DNA from: Arthrobacter sp. PM3
GTDB taxonomy: Bacteria; Actinomycetota; Actinomycetes; Actinomycetales; Micrococcaceae
DNA length: 64,000 nt
Direction of reading: 5' to 3'
Assembly: GCF_003352915.1 (NCBI RefSeq)
Contig: NZ_CP022314.1
Location: 124,001-188,000, forward strand
Shown piece by piece: positions 32,325 through 42,494 of this stretch. The position numbers were made by a program, and so were the translations under genes. Positions within the stretch are counted from its first letter, which is position 1; each line of letters opens with the position of its first letter. The notes beneath the pieces were generated by a model, which saw only the letters and a list, made by a program, of their open reading frames with translations, was not told where the DNA came from and made no database searches.

Positions 32325-33296
32325 ATGAGCCCTGCGCACCCCGAAAACTGGCCTGTCCTGACCGTCAAAGGAACCGTGGACGGCGGGCTGCTGCGGGACG
32401 TCGCGGCCCTGATCGCCGCGGTCGAAGAGTCCGACGGCAATCCGCCGCTGTCCGAGCAGACCCTCGTCACGCTGCGCGCCGCCGACGCGGGCGAGCATTC
32501 GGTCCTGGCCCTGGCCCTGTACGCGCCCGACGAGGAATCTGATCCCGCGACGGGGCAGGACCTGGCCGGCGTCGCCGTCGTCGTCGAAGAACGCGACGGA
32601 ACCGGGGTCCTGGAAGTGGCCGTCCACCCCAGTTACCGCAACCAGGGCGTGGGCGACCGCCTGGTGGGCGAACTGCAGCGTGTCCGCGGGTTCGCGGGCC
32701 TGAACGCGTGGTCGCACGGCAACCACGAGGCCGCCGCGGACCTGGCGGCCCGCTACGGCTACGGCCCGGTCCGCGAACTGTGGAAAATGCGGCTCATGAC
32801 GGCGGCGGCCGCGCTGCCGGAGGCCGGGCTCCCGGAGGGCGTGCATCTCCGGGCCTTCGTGCCCGGCCGGGATGAGGACGCGTGGCTGGCCGCCAACAAA
32901 GCCGCCTTTGCCCACCACCCTGAACAGGGCAACATGACCCGCGCGGACCTGGACGCCCGGATGGCGGAACCGTGGTTTGATCCCGCAGGATTCCTGCTGG
33001 CTGTGGACTCCGAGGACCGGCTGCTCGGGTTCCATTGGACCAAGGTGCACCCCCGGCACGGCGAGCACCCGGCCATCGGCGAGGTCTATGTGGTGGGGGT
33101 GACGCCGGAGGCCCAGGGTTCCGGACTCGGCAAGGCCCTCACGGTCGCCGGCATCAGGCATCTGCAGGGCCTTGGGCTCCGCGCCGTCATGCTCTACGTC
33201 GACGCCGACAACGCCCCCGCCGTCGCGCTCTACCGGCGGCTGGGCTTCACCCGCTGGGATGTCGACGTCATGTACGCACCGCTGCCGCAGCAGTAA
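32325..33296 (+). CDS. mshD: mycothiol synthase (MshD)
   Basis: A 323-residue protein with two GNAT domains, the MshD architecture. The N-terminal half has VHPSYRNQGVGDRLVGELQ. The C-terminal catalytic half has KAAFAHHPEQG, LLGFHWTKVHPR, GEVYVVGVTPEAQGSGLGKA and LYVDADNAPAVALYRRLGFT, all typical of MshD. It acetylates Cys-GlcN-Ins in the last step of mycothiol synthesis, the main actinobacterial thiol. It follows the GlnR-like gene, a neighbourhood seen in other actinobacteria. Confidence 0.92.
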   Translation: MSPAHPENWPVLTVKGTVDGGLLRDVAALIAAVEESDGNPPLSEQTLVTLRAADAGEHSVLALALYAPDEESDPATGQDLAGVAVVVEERDGTGVLEVAVHPSYRNQGVGDRLVGELQRVRGFAGLNAWSHGNHEAAADLAARYGYGPVRELWKMRLMTAAAALPEAGLPEGVHLRAFVPGRDEDAWLAANKAAFAHHPEQGNMTRADLDARMAEPWFDPAGFLLAVDSEDRLLGFHWTKVHPRHGEHPAIGEVYVVGVTPEAQGSGLGKALTVAGIRHLQGLGLRAVMLYVDADNAPAVALYRRLGFTRWDVDVMYAPLPQQ

Positions 33297-33469
33297 TGCG
33301 GCCGTAATCCGGGTCCTTTCCCGGGCTGCGAACCACCCCCAATCCCGCCCGCGGAACAGGTGTTAGTCAAGTCGGCGGACAACCGGTCTGTCCGGGCCGA
33401 AATCTGGGCCACGGGGCCGCGATTGCTTGTAAGGTTGAAGCTACATTGCGCCAGGATTGAGGAGACACC

Positions 33470-35734
33470 ATGCCACGGGACACTGCCCGGACATCCACGT
33501 CTGAACCCGCTACGCCGGAGAAGGGGGCGCGTCCGGTACGTGCCCGCTTTGGCTCCTCCGAAGTGCCGGCCTCACGGGCCACGCAGGACCGGATCGACAT
33601 TCCGGAGTTCGCCCCGAACCTGGAGCCCGAAGGCGAAATCAGCCCCGACCGGTTCCTGGACCGCGAGCTGAGCTGGCTGGCGTTCAACGCCCGGGTCCTG
33701 GAACTGGCCGAGGACCCGAACCTGTACCTGCTGGAGCGGGTCAGCTTCCTGTCCATCTTCGCCTCCAACCTGGACGAATTCTTCATGGTCCGGGTGGCCG
33801 GGCTGAAGCGCCGGATCGCCACGGGACTCGCCGTCCCCTCCCCCGCCGGGCTGAGCCCGATGCAGGTCCTGGAGCAGATCGGCGAGGCCGCGCACCGGCT
33901 GCAGCAGCGGCACGCCCAGGTCTACGCCGACCAGATCCGCCCGGCACTGGCCTACGAGCACATCCACCTCATGCACTGGGACGAGCTCGATTCCCAGGCC
34001 AAGGACCAGCTCAGCGCCATGTTCGCGGAGAAGGTCTTCCCGATCCTGACCCCGCTGGCCGTGGATCCGGCCCACCCGTTCCCCTACATTTCCGGGCTGT
34101 CCCTGAACCTGGCCGTGGTGGTCCGCAACCCGGTCAGCGACAAGGAGCTCTTCGCCCGGGTCAAGGTCCCGGACCAGCTGCCCCGCCTGATCTCGATCGA
34201 CGGCGCCCGCGCCGGCTCCGTCCCCGGCCGTGTGGCACGCTTCATCGCCCTCGAAGAAGTCATCGCCGTCCACCTGGACCAGCTGTTCGCCGGCATGGAG
34301 GTCCTGGAGCACCACATCTTCCGCGTGACCCGCAACGAGGACGTCGAGGTTGAAGAGGACGACGCCGAAAACCTCCTCCAGGCACTGGAGAAGGAGCTGC
34401 TGCGGCGCCGGTTCGGCCCGCCCGTCCGGCTCGAGGTCACCAACGACATCAACCCGAACATCCGGGCCCTGCTCATCCGCGAGCTCGGCGTCGAGGAATC
34501 CGAGGTGTACTCCGTCCCGGCCCCGCTGGACCTGCGGGGGCTCTCGGTGATTGCCGGGATCGACCGGGCGGACCTGCACTACCCCAAGCACGTCCCGCAC
34601 ACGTCGCGGCACCTCAACGAGTCGGAGACCTCCAAGGCGGCCAATGTCTTTGCCGCGATGCGGCGCCGGGACATCCTCCTGCACCACCCGTACGACTCCT
34701 TCTCCACGTCCGTCCAGGCGTTCCTGGAACAGGCGGCCGCGGACCCGAAGGTCCAGGCCATCAAGCAGACCCTGTACCGCACGTCCGGGGACTCCCCGAT
34801 CGTCGACGCCCTGATCGACGCCGCCGAGGCCGGCAAGCAGGTCCTGGCCCTCGTGGAGATCAAGGCCCGCTTCGACGAGCAGGCCAACATCTCGTGGGCG
34901 AGGAAACTGGAGCAGGCCGGCGTGCATGTGGTGTACGGCATCGTGGGCCTGAAGACGCACTGCAAGCTATCCCTGGTGGTCCGCCAGGAAGTGGACGGCC
35001 TGCGCCGCTACTGCCACATCGGCACGGGCAACTACCACCCGCGCACCGCCCGCTACTACGAGGACCTGGGCCTGCTGACGGCCAACGACCAGGTGGGCGA
35101 GGACCTGTCGAAGCTGTTCAACCAGCTCTCCGGCTACGCGCCGAAGTCCACGTTCAAACGCCTCCTGGTCGCGCCGCGCTCGGTCCGGTCCGGCCTGATT
35201 GACCGGATCGAAACCGAGATCCGGAACGCCAAGGCTGGCATCGCCGCCCGCGTCCAGATCAAGGTCAATTCGATGGTGGACGAGGCCATCATCGACTCGC
35301 TCTACCGGGCCTCGCAGGCCGGGGTGCAGGTGGACGTGATTGTCCGCGGCATCTGCTCCCTGCGGCCCGGCGTCCCCGGCCTGAGTGAAAACATCACCGT
35401 CCGCTCCGTGCTGGGCCGCTTCCTGGAGCACTCGCGCGTCTTCGCCTTCGCCAATGCCGGCGACCCGGTGGTGTACATCGGATCGGCCGACATGATGCAC
35501 CGCAACCTGGACCGCCGGGTGGAGGCCCTCGTGCAGCTCGCCGGCGGCGAGGACATCAGCTACGTCCTTGACCTGCTCAGGCGCTACATGGATCCGGAGA
35601 CCGCCAGCTGGCATTTGGACAGGCAGGGCGACTGGACCCGCCACCACCTCGCCGAAGACGGCCGGAACCTCGAAGACGTCCAGTCCTGGCTGCTCGCTTC
35701 CCGCTCGCGCCAGCGTTCCACCAGCCTGCGGTAG
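33470..35734 (+). CDS. ppk: polyphosphate kinase 1
   Basis: A 754-residue PPK1 of usual length. It shows the N-terminal signature [37 protein letters not shown], and the phospho-acceptor H497 in [30 protein letters not shown] and the second HKD-like motif [16 protein letters not shown] also follow. It makes long-chain polyphosphate from ATP at or near the membrane. A Nudix/histidine-phosphatase fusion gene follows after 17 nt, an order also known in mycobacteria (ppk1-mutT1). Confidence 0.96.
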   Translation: MPRDTARTSTSEPATPEKGARPVRARFGSSEVPASRATQDRIDIPEFAPNLEPEGEISPDRFLDRELSWLAFNARVLELAEDPNLYLLERVSFLSIFASNLDEFFMVRVAGLKRRIATGLAVPSPAGLSPMQVLEQIGEAAHRLQQRHAQVYADQIRPALAYEHIHLMHWDELDSQAKDQLSAMFAEKVFPILTPLAVDPAHPFPYISGLSLNLAVVVRNPVSDKELFARVKVPDQLPRLISIDGARAGSVPGRVARFIALEEVIAVHLDQLFAGMEVLEHHIFRVTRNEDVEVEEDDAENLLQALEKELLRRRFGPPVRLEVTNDINPNIRALLIRELGVEESEVYSVPAPLDLRGLSVIAGIDRADLHYPKHVPHTSRHLNESETSKAANVFAAMRRRDILLHHPYDSFSTSVQAFLEQAAADPKVQAIKQTLYRTSGDSPIVDALIDAAEAGKQVLALVEIKARFDEQANISWARKLEQAGVHVVYGIVGLKTHCKLSLVVRQEVDGLRRYCHIGTGNYHPRTARYYEDLGLLTANDQVGEDLSKLFNQLSGYAPKSTFKRLLVAPRSVRSGLIDRIETEIRNAKAGIAARVQIKVNSMVDEAIIDSLYRASQAGVQVDVIVRGICSLRPGVPGLSENITVRSVLGRFLEHSRVFAFANAGDPVVYIGSADMMHRNLDRRVEALVQLAGGEDISYVLDLLRRYMDPETASWHLDRQGDWTRHHLAEDGRNLEDVQSWLLASRSRQRSTSLR

Positions 35735-35751
35735 AGGCCAAGGCTTTGAGT

Positions 35752-36729
35752 GTGAGCAGCGATGAACTGATCGCGGACCAGACCGACCACCCGGGCGAAG
35801 CCGTTGCCGTCACGGCGGCCGGTGCCATCCCGTGGCGGCTCAATTCGACCAACCGGGACCAGTTGGAAGTCCTGCTGATTCACCGCCCGCGCTACGACGA
35901 CTGGTCCTGGCCGAAGGGAAAAATCGATCCCGGCGAAACCATCCCGGAGTGCGCGGTCCGGGAGGTCGAGGAGGAGATTGGGCTGATCGCGCCGCTCGGG
36001 ATCCCGCTTCCGCCCATCCATTACCACGTGCCCGCCGGGCTCAAGGTGGTGCACTACTGGGCCGTCGAGGTCAACGGCGCCGCCCTGCTGCCGGACGGCA
36101 AGGAAGTGGACAGCATCATGTGGTGCCCGCCCGAGAAGGCGGCCCGCCTGCTGAGCAACCCGGGCGACGTCGAACCGCTCGAACACCTCGTCAGCGCGCA
36201 CGCCCGCGGCGGACTGAAGACCTGGCCGCTGGTGATCGTGCGCCATGCCAAGGCCAAGCCGCGCTCCTCCTGGACCAAGGCCGAAGGCGACCGCCCGCTG
36301 GCCGCGACCGGCGTCCGCCAGGCGCAGGCGGTGGGGCGGCTCCTGACGGCGTGGAAGCCCGCCCGGATCGTCACCAGCCCGTGGCTGCGGTGCGTGGCCA
36401 CCATCGCCCCGTACGCCAAGGCGGCCGACGTCAAAGTCAAGCTCAACGAGGCCCTCACCGAGCACCGGCACGGCCGCAGCCCGCACAAGACGGCCGCCGC
36501 CGTCGAAGCATTGTTCGACAAACAGCGACCCGCGGCCCTCTGCACGCACCGCCCGGCGCTGCCGACCGTCCTGAAGCAGCTCGAAAAGCACATGAACTCC
36601 CGGCTCCGCGACGAACTGCCGTCCACGGACCCCTACCTGGCACCGGGCGAGCTGATCGTGTGTCACGTGGCGCACAGCAGCAAAAGCAAGGTGGTCGCCG
36701 TCGAGCGGTTCCGGCCGTTCGACGACTGA
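35752..36729 (+). CDS. MutT1-like Nudix hydrolase fused to a histidine phosphatase
   Basis: A ~325-residue two-domain protein. The Nudix box is complete (GKIDPGETIPECAVREVEEE). The C-terminal domain has the histidine-phosphatase signature LVIVRHAKAKPRSSW and TSPWLRCVATIAPYAK, resembling SixA. This is the architecture of mycobacterial MutT1, which sanitises oxidised or diadenosine-type nucleotides. GTG at 35752 is taken as start, with AAGG eight bases upstream; a TTG at 35746 is the alternative. It is probably co-transcribed with ppk. Confidence 0.88.
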   Translation: MSSDELIADQTDHPGEAVAVTAAGAIPWRLNSTNRDQLEVLLIHRPRYDDWSWPKGKIDPGETIPECAVREVEEEIGLIAPLGIPLPPIHYHVPAGLKVVHYWAVEVNGAALLPDGKEVDSIMWCPPEKAARLLSNPGDVEPLEHLVSAHARGGLKTWPLVIVRHAKAKPRSSWTKAEGDRPLAATGVRQAQAVGRLLTAWKPARIVTSPWLRCVATIAPYAKAADVKVKLNEALTEHRHGRSPHKTAAAVEALFDKQRPAALCTHRPALPTVLKQLEKHMNSRLRDELPSTDPYLAPGELIVCHVAHSSKSKVVAVERFRPFDD

Positions 36730-36826
36730 GGCCCTCCGCCGCCGGGCCGGTCCGTGAGGCGACGTCCGCTGCAAGAAGGGGGCGGCGCTTTCAATGCCCG
36801 GTGGCAGTTCTCAGTAGACTGGAACA

Positions 36827-37630
36827 GTGAGCATTCCAACGCCCTATGAAGACCTGCTGCGTGACGTCCTCGAGCACGGCACGCACAAATCGGACCGCAC
36901 CGGAACCGGAACCCTCAGTGTCTTTGGCCGCCAGTTGCGCTTTGACCTGGGCACGAGCTTTCCGCTGATCACCACCAAACGGGTGCACTTCAAGTCCGTG
37001 GCCGTGGAGCTGCTCTGGTTTCTGCGCGGCGACAGCAACGTCAAGTGGATGCAGGACCAGGGTGTGACCATCTGGGACGAATGGGCCGACGCCGACGGCG
37101 AACTCGGTCCCGTTTACGGGGTCCAGTGGCGCTCCTGGCCCACGCCCGACGGCGGCCATATTGACCAGATCGCCGAACTCGTCCGGAACCTGAAGTCCAA
37201 CCCGGATTCCCGCCGGCACATCGTCTCGGCCTGGAACGTCGCCGAGCTCAAGGACATGGCCCTGCCCCCGTGCCACGCGTTCTTCCAGTTCTACGTGGCC
37301 GACGGCAAGCTCTCCTGCCAGCTGTACCAGCGGTCGGCGGACACGTTCCTCGGCGTGCCGTTCAACATCGCCTCCTACGCCCTGCTGACCTGCATGCTGG
37401 CCCAGCAGACCGGCCTGGAACCGGGCGAATTCGTCTGGACCGGCGGGGATGTCCACATCTATGACAACCACATGGACCAGGTCCTCAAGCAGCTCGCCCG
37501 CGACCCCTACGACTACCCCCAACTTAAGATCACCCGCAAGCCGGCTTCCATCTTCGACTACGCCCTCGAGGACTTCGAAGTGGTCGGCTACCAGCACCAC
37601 CCGACGATTAAGGCCCCGATAGCCGTATGA
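36827..37630 (+). CDS. thyA: thymidylate synthase
   Basis: A 267-residue ThyA of standard length. The nucleophile is C149 in [46 protein letters not shown] and [11 protein letters not shown] are the substrate- and folate-binding blocks. It converts dUMP to dTMP with methylene-tetrahydrofolate, producing dihydrofolate for the next gene. The GTG start is at 36827. The stop overlaps the ATG of folA (ATGA), so the pair is coupled. Confidence 0.97.
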   Translation: MSIPTPYEDLLRDVLEHGTHKSDRTGTGTLSVFGRQLRFDLGTSFPLITTKRVHFKSVAVELLWFLRGDSNVKWMQDQGVTIWDEWADADGELGPVYGVQWRSWPTPDGGHIDQIAELVRNLKSNPDSRRHIVSAWNVAELKDMALPPCHAFFQFYVADGKLSCQLYQRSADTFLGVPFNIASYALLTCMLAQQTGLEPGEFVWTGGDVHIYDNHMDQVLKQLARDPYDYPQLKITRKPASIFDYALEDFEVVGYQHHPTIKAPIAV

Positions 37631-38220
37631 GCAACGACGCCACCCCGGGCACGCAGCCCGGCGATTTCACCGAACAAGCCCGCGCCTCCACGACGGGCCT
37701 GGGCCTGGTCTGGGCACAGACCAGCACCGGAGTGATCGGCCAGGCCGGCACCATGCCGTGGCACCTGCCCGAGGACCTCAAGCACTTCAGCACCCTCACC
37801 TCCGGCCACCCGGTCATCATGGGCCGTAAGACGTGGGAGTCCTTCCCGGACCAGTACCGGCCGCTGCCGGGCCGGACAAACATCGTCATCACCCGCCAGG
37901 AAGGCTGGGCCGACACCCCGGGCGCCGAGGGTGCCCTCGCCGTCAAGTCCCTCGACGACGCCCTGCTGGAATCCCAGTTCGCCCCCGGCCACGAGACCGT
38001 CTGGATCATTGGCGGCGGCGAGATCTTTGCGCAGGCCATGGACATTGCCGACGTCGCGGTCGTGACCACCATCGACACGACGGCGGAAGGGGACACCTTC
38101 GCCCCGGAACTCGGCTACGAGTGGACCGCCGCCGCGGCCCTTCCCGCCAGCGGCTGGCTGACCTCCGCCAACGGCACCCGCTACCGCATGACGCAGTGGC
38201 GCCGGACGGAGGCCAAGTAA
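37627..38220 (+). CDS. folA: dihydrofolate reductase
   Basis: A 197-residue DHFR. It has [20 protein letters not shown], then [11 protein letters not shown] (the W/D active-site region), [14 protein letters not shown] and [15 protein letters not shown] ~35-residue N-terminal extension precedes the core. It regenerates tetrahydrofolate after thymidylate synthase; the two overlap by 4 bp. The stop TAA overlaps the ATG of the next small gene (TAATG). Confidence 0.95.
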   Translation: MSNDATPGTQPGDFTEQARASTTGLGLVWAQTSTGVIGQAGTMPWHLPEDLKHFSTLTSGHPVIMGRKTWESFPDQYRPLPGRTNIVITRQEGWADTPGAEGALAVKSLDDALLESQFAPGHETVWIIGGGEIFAQAMDIADVAVVTTIDTTAEGDTFAPELGYEWTAAAALPASGWLTSANGTRYRMTQWRRTEAK

Positions 38221-38438
38221 TGCTGAAGAAGCCCGAGACTCTCTTTGTCCTGGGGTACATGCTCCTGCCGCTCCTGGCGCTGCTCTCGGCCGTCGTGGGA
38301 CTGACCATGATCCTGGGCGGCAACAAGATCGTCGGCGCGATTGTGCTGGTGGTCGTGACCCAGGTCTTCACGTTCGGCGCGGTCTTTGCGCTGCGCCGGC
38401 GCAAAGCGGCGCTCCTGGAAGAGCCGCGCACCGACTGA
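38220..38438 (+). CDS. small two-span membrane protein after folA
   Basis: A 72-residue protein with two hydrophobic segments (LFVLGYMLLPLLALLSAVVG and IVGAIVLVVVTQVFTFGAVF) and a basic C-terminal tail. The ATG overlaps the folA stop, so translation depends on folA. The function is unknown. Confidence 0.75.
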   Translation: MLKKPETLFVLGYMLLPLLALLSAVVGLTMILGGNKIVGAIVLVVVTQVFTFGAVFALRRRKAALLEEPRTD

Positions 38439-38502
38439 CGCCGGCCGCTGCCCGTGACGTAACCGACTGCGCCCTGGCGCCTGTGAAGTCTAAACTGGGC
38501 CA

Positions 38503-39645
38503 ATGACTACAGCAGCTACCCCGTCCGTCGGCCTGGTCGGCTGGCGCGGCATGGTCGGTTCCGTCCTGATGCAGCGCATGCAGGACGAGGGCGACTTCGC
38601 CAACATCAACCCGGTCTTCTTCTCCACCTCGAACGCCGGCGGCGCTGCCCCGGCCATTGCCGGTGCGGCCGCGGGCGCGGCCGGCAAGCTTGAGGACGCG
38701 TTCGACGTCGAAACGCTGGCGAAGCTGCCGATCATTGTCACCGCCCAGGGCGGCGACTACACCAAGCAGGTCCACGGCGAGCTCCGCAGCCGGGGCTGGG
38801 ACGGCCTCTGGATCGACGCTGCGTCCACCCTGCGCATGAATGACGACTCCATCATCGTGCTTGACCCCATCAACCGCGACGTCATCGACGCCGGCCTGTC
38901 CGGCGGGGTGAAGGACTACATCGGCGGCAACTGCACCGTGTCCTGCATGCTCATGGGCCTCGGCGGACTGTTCAAGAACGGTCTCGTCGAGTGGGGCACC
39001 TCCATGACCTACCAGGCCGCGTCCGGCGGCGGGGCGCGCCACATGCGCGAACTGCTGAACCAGTTCGGCACCCTCAACGCCGAGGTCAGCACCGAACTGA
39101 ACGACCCGGCGTCGGCCATCCTGGACATTGACCGGAAGGTCCTGGCGCACCAGCGCACCGGCGTTGACGCCACCCAGTTCGGCGTCCCGCTGGCCGGCTC
39201 GCTGATCCCGTGGATCGACGCCGACCTCGGCAACGGCCAGTCCAAGGAAGAGTGGAAGGCCGGGGTGGAGACCAACAAGATCCTTGGCACCTCCGCCGGG
39301 AACCGCGTCATCATGGACGGCCTGTGCGTCCGGATCGGCGCCATGCGCTCGCACTCCCAGGCCCTGACCCTGAAGCTGCGCGAGGACCTCTCCGTCGCCG
39401 AGATCGAGAAGCTCCTGGACGCAGACAACGAGTGGGCCCACGTGGTGCCGAACACCAAGGAAGCCTCGATGGCCGACCTCACCCCGGTGGCCGCGTCCGG
39501 CACCCTGAACATCCCGGTGGGCCGGATCCGCAAGCTCGAAATGGGCCCGGAGTACATCAGCGCGTTCACGGTCGGCGACCAGTTGCTGTGGGGCGCCGCC
39601 GAGCCGCTGCGCCGCATGCTGCGCATCGCCACCGGAACGCTCTAA
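38503..39645 (+). CDS. asd: aspartate-semialdehyde dehydrogenase
   Basis: A 380-residue [25 protein letters not shown] is the NADP-binding loop, C144 in [10 protein letters not shown] the catalytic cysteine, and [21 protein letters not shown] sequence (here [19 protein letters not shown]) follows. The NCTVS form and the [13 protein letters not shown] block are of the kind best known from gammaproteobacteria, not the NCSTI-type enzyme found in many actinobacteria. It reduces aspartyl phosphate in lysine, methionine and threonine synthesis. It is convergent with an AlkZ-like gene only 7 bp away. Confidence 0.95.
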   Translation: MTTAATPSVGLVGWRGMVGSVLMQRMQDEGDFANINPVFFSTSNAGGAAPAIAGAAAGAAGKLEDAFDVETLAKLPIIVTAQGGDYTKQVHGELRSRGWDGLWIDAASTLRMNDDSIIVLDPINRDVIDAGLSGGVKDYIGGNCTVSCMLMGLGGLFKNGLVEWGTSMTYQAASGGGARHMRELLNQFGTLNAEVSTELNDPASAILDIDRKVLAHQRTGVDATQFGVPLAGSLIPWIDADLGNGQSKEEWKAGVETNKILGTSAGNRVIMDGLCVRIGAMRSHSQALTLKLREDLSVAEIEKLLDADNEWAHVVPNTKEASMADLTPVAASGTLNIPVGRIRKLEMGPEYISAFTVGDQLLWGAAEPLRRMLRIATGTL

Positions 39646-39652
39646 GGGATCC

Positions 39653-40759
39653 TCAGGAACCCAGGTATCTGCGGTACTTCGCGGCCTGCAGCCCAAAGGA
39701 CTTTTGGGCTGCAGGCCGCAGCCCGTTAACGGCATCGAAGGGTTCGGGCACGACGCCGGCACGCCGGCCGCCCGCGGGCGCCGCCCAGGTGCCGATCACC
39801 GCACCGCCGGCCACGATGGTCTTCCGGAACACGCCGTTGCCGCCCGGTACGATCTTTTCCGCGTGCTCCGGGGGCAGCACCAGGGACCGGTCCGCGTAGC
39901 CGAGCAGGAACTCATCGAACCCCGGCAGCGCCAGCACGGTGCGTTGCCCGGGGACGCCGTGGTCCAGCAGCGCCGCCGTCTCGGGCGCGAGCCAGTAACT
40001 GGTCCCGCCGAACTTCAGTTCCGTGAGCCGGTCCGACACCCGGGCCAGGGCCGCCCTGGTTTCGGTCAGCGGGATGCCGGACCACCACGAGAAATCACGT
40101 TCCGTGGCCGGTCCGTGGCTGCGGAAATAGCGCAGCAGCCATTCGGCGGTGCCTTCCTCCCGGTCCAGGCTCCGCGACCCGGTAATCCAGTCGTCAAACG
40201 CCGCGAACAGCTGCTGTTGGCCCGCCACCGGGCCCGGGACCAGCCACCGGCCCTGGCACAGCCTCCACAGCAGGTGGATACCGCGCTGGGACCGGGTGCC
40301 CTGGCCTGCGGCTTCGAACGCGGCGAAGAGAGCCTCCCGGCTGGCTGCCCCGCCCCCGGCGACGAGCCCGAGGGCGATCTCCGCGCACAGTTCCACGTCG
40401 GCCGCCATGATGCCGAGCTGCCGGTGGCGGCCGGCCGCCGACTGCACCATCCGTCCGGACGTGATGCCCAGCACCCAGCCGAGGTCTTCGGGTGCCAGCA
40501 CATGCAAGGTCCCGCGCATCGGCCAGGAGCGGACAATTTCCCCGCGGTCCAGGGCCCCGCGGATATCCTGTGCGCCGGACCCCGGCACCCGCTGGCCGAG
40601 GGCCCAGAGAACGGACGGCAGGTCCTGGGCCTGCATGGCCGTCATCCCACGGACAGCGTCCGGGACGCTGGAGAACCCCGGACCCAGCAGGCCCTGCGCG
40701 GCCAGCCGCAGCCTGCCGATGATCCCGGGGCTGAGCCGGCTGCGCGTCGCTGCTGTCAT
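39653..40759 (-). CDS. winged-helix (AlkZ/YcaQ-like, HTH_42) DNA-binding protein
   Basis: A 368-residue protein of the HTH_42 / YcaQ superfamily. GMTAMQAQDLPSVLWALGQR contains a QxQ-like element at the place of the AlkZ catalytic motif. RSWPMRGTLHVLAPEDLGWV is the strongly conserved signature. Family members include DNA glycosylases that unhook crosslinks (AlkZ) and related proteins of unknown role. The C-terminal ~25 codons contain a long perfect hairpin. It is convergent with asd. Confidence 0.78.
   Translation of the reverse strand: MTAATRSRLSPGIIGRLRLAAQGLLGPGFSSVPDAVRGMTAMQAQDLPSVLWALGQRVPGSGAQDIRGALDRGEIVRSWPMRGTLHVLAPEDLGWVLGITSGRMVQSAAGRHRQLGIMAADVELCAEIALGLVAGGGAASREALFAAFEAAGQGTRSQRGIHLLWRLCQGRWLVPGPVAGQQQLFAAFDDWITGSRSLDREEGTAEWLLRYFRSHGPATERDFSWWSGIPLTETRAALARVSDRLTELKFGGTSYWLAPETAALLDHGVPGQRTVLALPGFDEFLLGYADRSLVLPPEHAEKIVPGGNGVFRKTIVAGGAVIGTWAAPAGGRRAGVVPEPFDAVNGLRPAAQKSFGLQAAKYRRYLGS
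39681..39719. terminator. 17-bp perfect hairpin inside the 3' end of the AlkZ-like gene
   Basis: GCGGCCTGCAGCCCAAA (39681-39697) and TTTGGGCTGCAGGCCGC (39703-39719) form a perfect stem with a 5-nt loop, 36 bp after the asd stop codon. It can terminate asd transcription while being translated on the other strand as part of the AlkZ-like protein. Confidence 0.65.
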
Positions 40760-40869
40760 GGACCCATAGTAGGGCGGCCCTTGGCGGGAGGGCTGCGGCA
40801 GGGCACCTGCCCGGCTTGTTGGCCGGTTGCTCCCAGCCGCCGTACAGCAGGCCTCTCTAACCTTGATGC

Positions 40870-41373
40870 ATGACTATCAGTGACGTGTGGCCGCAGCTGC
40901 GGCCCCTGTGCCGGAAGCTGGCCCTGCTGGGCTGGGCCTCCAGCGCCGCCGGCATGGCTGCCGGGCTCGCCGTCGCGATTGCCAGCGGCACCCGGCTCTC
41001 ACCCGTGATGAGTGCCCTGCAGCTGGTGGCCGGGCTGTCCATGGCCGTTTCGGTGGCCACCTTTGTCACGGCAGCGGCGGTGCAGCCGCGGGCCCGGGTC
41101 CGGGAGGGCGCGAAAGCCGGACGCGTCGGCCCCCGGGGCCGGGAACTCCAACTCGACTATGCCGGCGATTTTCCGGCAACCGTCCATGCCTTCCTGCTCG
41201 GCTCGCTGGCGCTGCTCGCCGGCGCCGTGGCGTTTGCGTGCGCCGGCCTGGTGCTGCAGAGCGGGCCCAGCGTCCAGTCCGTGGCGTTCTGCCAGGTCTT
41301 CCTGCTCGGGGCCGCGGCCTCCGGGTTCACCTTCATGCTCTTCAGCAAGGTGGCACCGCGCCGGGAATCCTAG
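40870..41373 (+). CDS. four-span membrane protein of unknown function
   Basis: A 167-residue protein with about four hydrophobic segments in two pairs (20-65 and 103-160), separated by a basic/glycine-rich stretch (RARVREGAKAGRVGPRGREL). I do not recognise a family. It lies between the AlkZ-like gene (divergent) and murB (convergent). Confidence 0.65.
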   Translation: MTISDVWPQLRPLCRKLALLGWASSAAGMAAGLAVAIASGTRLSPVMSALQLVAGLSMAVSVATFVTAAAVQPRARVREGAKAGRVGPRGRELQLDYAGDFPATVHAFLLGSLALLAGAVAFACAGLVLQSGPSVQSVAFCQVFLLGAAASGFTFMLFSKVAPRRES

Positions 41374-41417
41374 GGGCCGGGCCTTCCGTTAGGCACGGAC
41401 TTCCAAAGGCAGCGACC

Positions 41418-42485
41418 CTAGAGCGCGACGCCGATCAGCAGCGGCTCCGGGTGCAGGTCAATCCCGAACCGCTCGGCCACCCCGCGGCGGACCTCGCGCG
41501 CCACAGCCAGCAGGTCCGCCGCGCTCGCCCCGCCGCGGTTGGTGATGGCGAGCGTGTGCTTGGTGGACAGCGAGGCCCGGCCGCCGGAGACGCTGGCCGG
41601 GTCCAGTCCGAAGCCCTTGGCGAAGCCGGCCTGGTCGATCAGCCACGCCGCCGAGAGCTTGGTCAGGCCGTCGGCGCCGCCGGGGTACCGGGGGGCCTGC
41701 TCCGGCAGCTGCGCCGCGACGCCGTCGGGCACGATCGGGTTCGTGAAAAAGGATCCGGTGGAGTAGGTGTCACGGTCGTTGGCGTCCCAGACCATGCCCT
41801 TGGATGCCCGGAGCCGCAGGACTTCGCGGCGGACGTCGTTGGAGTACGCCCGCTGGCCCTGCTCGACGCCGAGTGCCCGGGCGAGTTCGGCGTAGCGGAC
41901 GGGCGCGCTCATCCGGCCCAGCGGCAGCTGGAATTCAACAGTGAGCACCACGTAGCGGGGCGAGCCGTTGACGGTGGTCTGTTTCAGGATGGAGTCGCGG
42001 TAGCCGAAGCCGAGTTCGGAGTTCGTGAAGGTCTTCACCGCGTTGCGTTCCCGGTCCCACGTCCGCACCGCGGCGATCGTCTGGGCGACATCGGCGCCGT
42101 AGGCACCCACGTTCTGCACAGGGGTGGCGCCCGTGGCGCCCGGAATCCCAGAGAGCGCCTCGACGCCGGACCAGGCGTGTTTGACCGCGTGGTCAACGAA
42201 TGCGTCCCAGTTGTGCCCGGCCTGCACCACCACCGACACGCCGCCGCACGAGTCCTCGGCGTTGACGGTGAACCCCGTCGAGGCGATCTTCAGCACCGTG
42301 CCGGGGAACCCGGCGTCGGACACCAGCAGGTTGGATCCGCCGCCGATGATCAGCAGCGGCTGGCCGGCGGCGTCCGCGGCCCGCACGGCGTCGATTATTT
42401 CGGCCTCGCTGCGGGCCTCGACGAAGCTGCCTGCGGGGCCGCCGACAGCGGAGGTGGTCAGGTCGGAGAGCAGAATCTGGGTCAC
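41418..42485 (-). CDS. murB: UDP-N-acetylenolpyruvoylglucosamine reductase
   Basis: A 355-residue MurB. FAD-binding GGGSNLLVSDAGFPG and GIPGATGATPVQNVGAYG are present. STGSFFTNP holds the proton-donating serine, and WLIDQAGFAKG is near the C-terminus. It completes UDP-MurNAc synthesis for peptidoglycan. The start is a GTG at 42485 with a poor ribosome-binding site. An MFS gene and two MaoC-type dehydratases lie upstream on the same strand. Confidence 0.95.
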   Translation of the reverse strand: MTQILLSDLTTSAVGGPAGSFVEARSEAEIIDAVRAADAAGQPLLIIGGGSNLLVSDAGFPGTVLKIASTGFTVNAEDSCGGVSVVVQAGHNWDAFVDHAVKHAWSGVEALSGIPGATGATPVQNVGAYGADVAQTIAAVRTWDRERNAVKTFTNSELGFGYRDSILKQTTVNGSPRYVVLTVEFQLPLGRMSAPVRYAELARALGVEQGQRAYSNDVRREVLRLRASKGMVWDANDRDTYSTGSFFTNPIVPDGVAAQLPEQAPRYPGGADGLTKLSAAWLIDQAGFAKGFGLDPASVSGGRASLSTKHTLAITNRGGASAADLLAVAREVRRGVAERFGIDLHPEPLLIGVAL

Positions 42486-42494
42486 CTGACCAGC

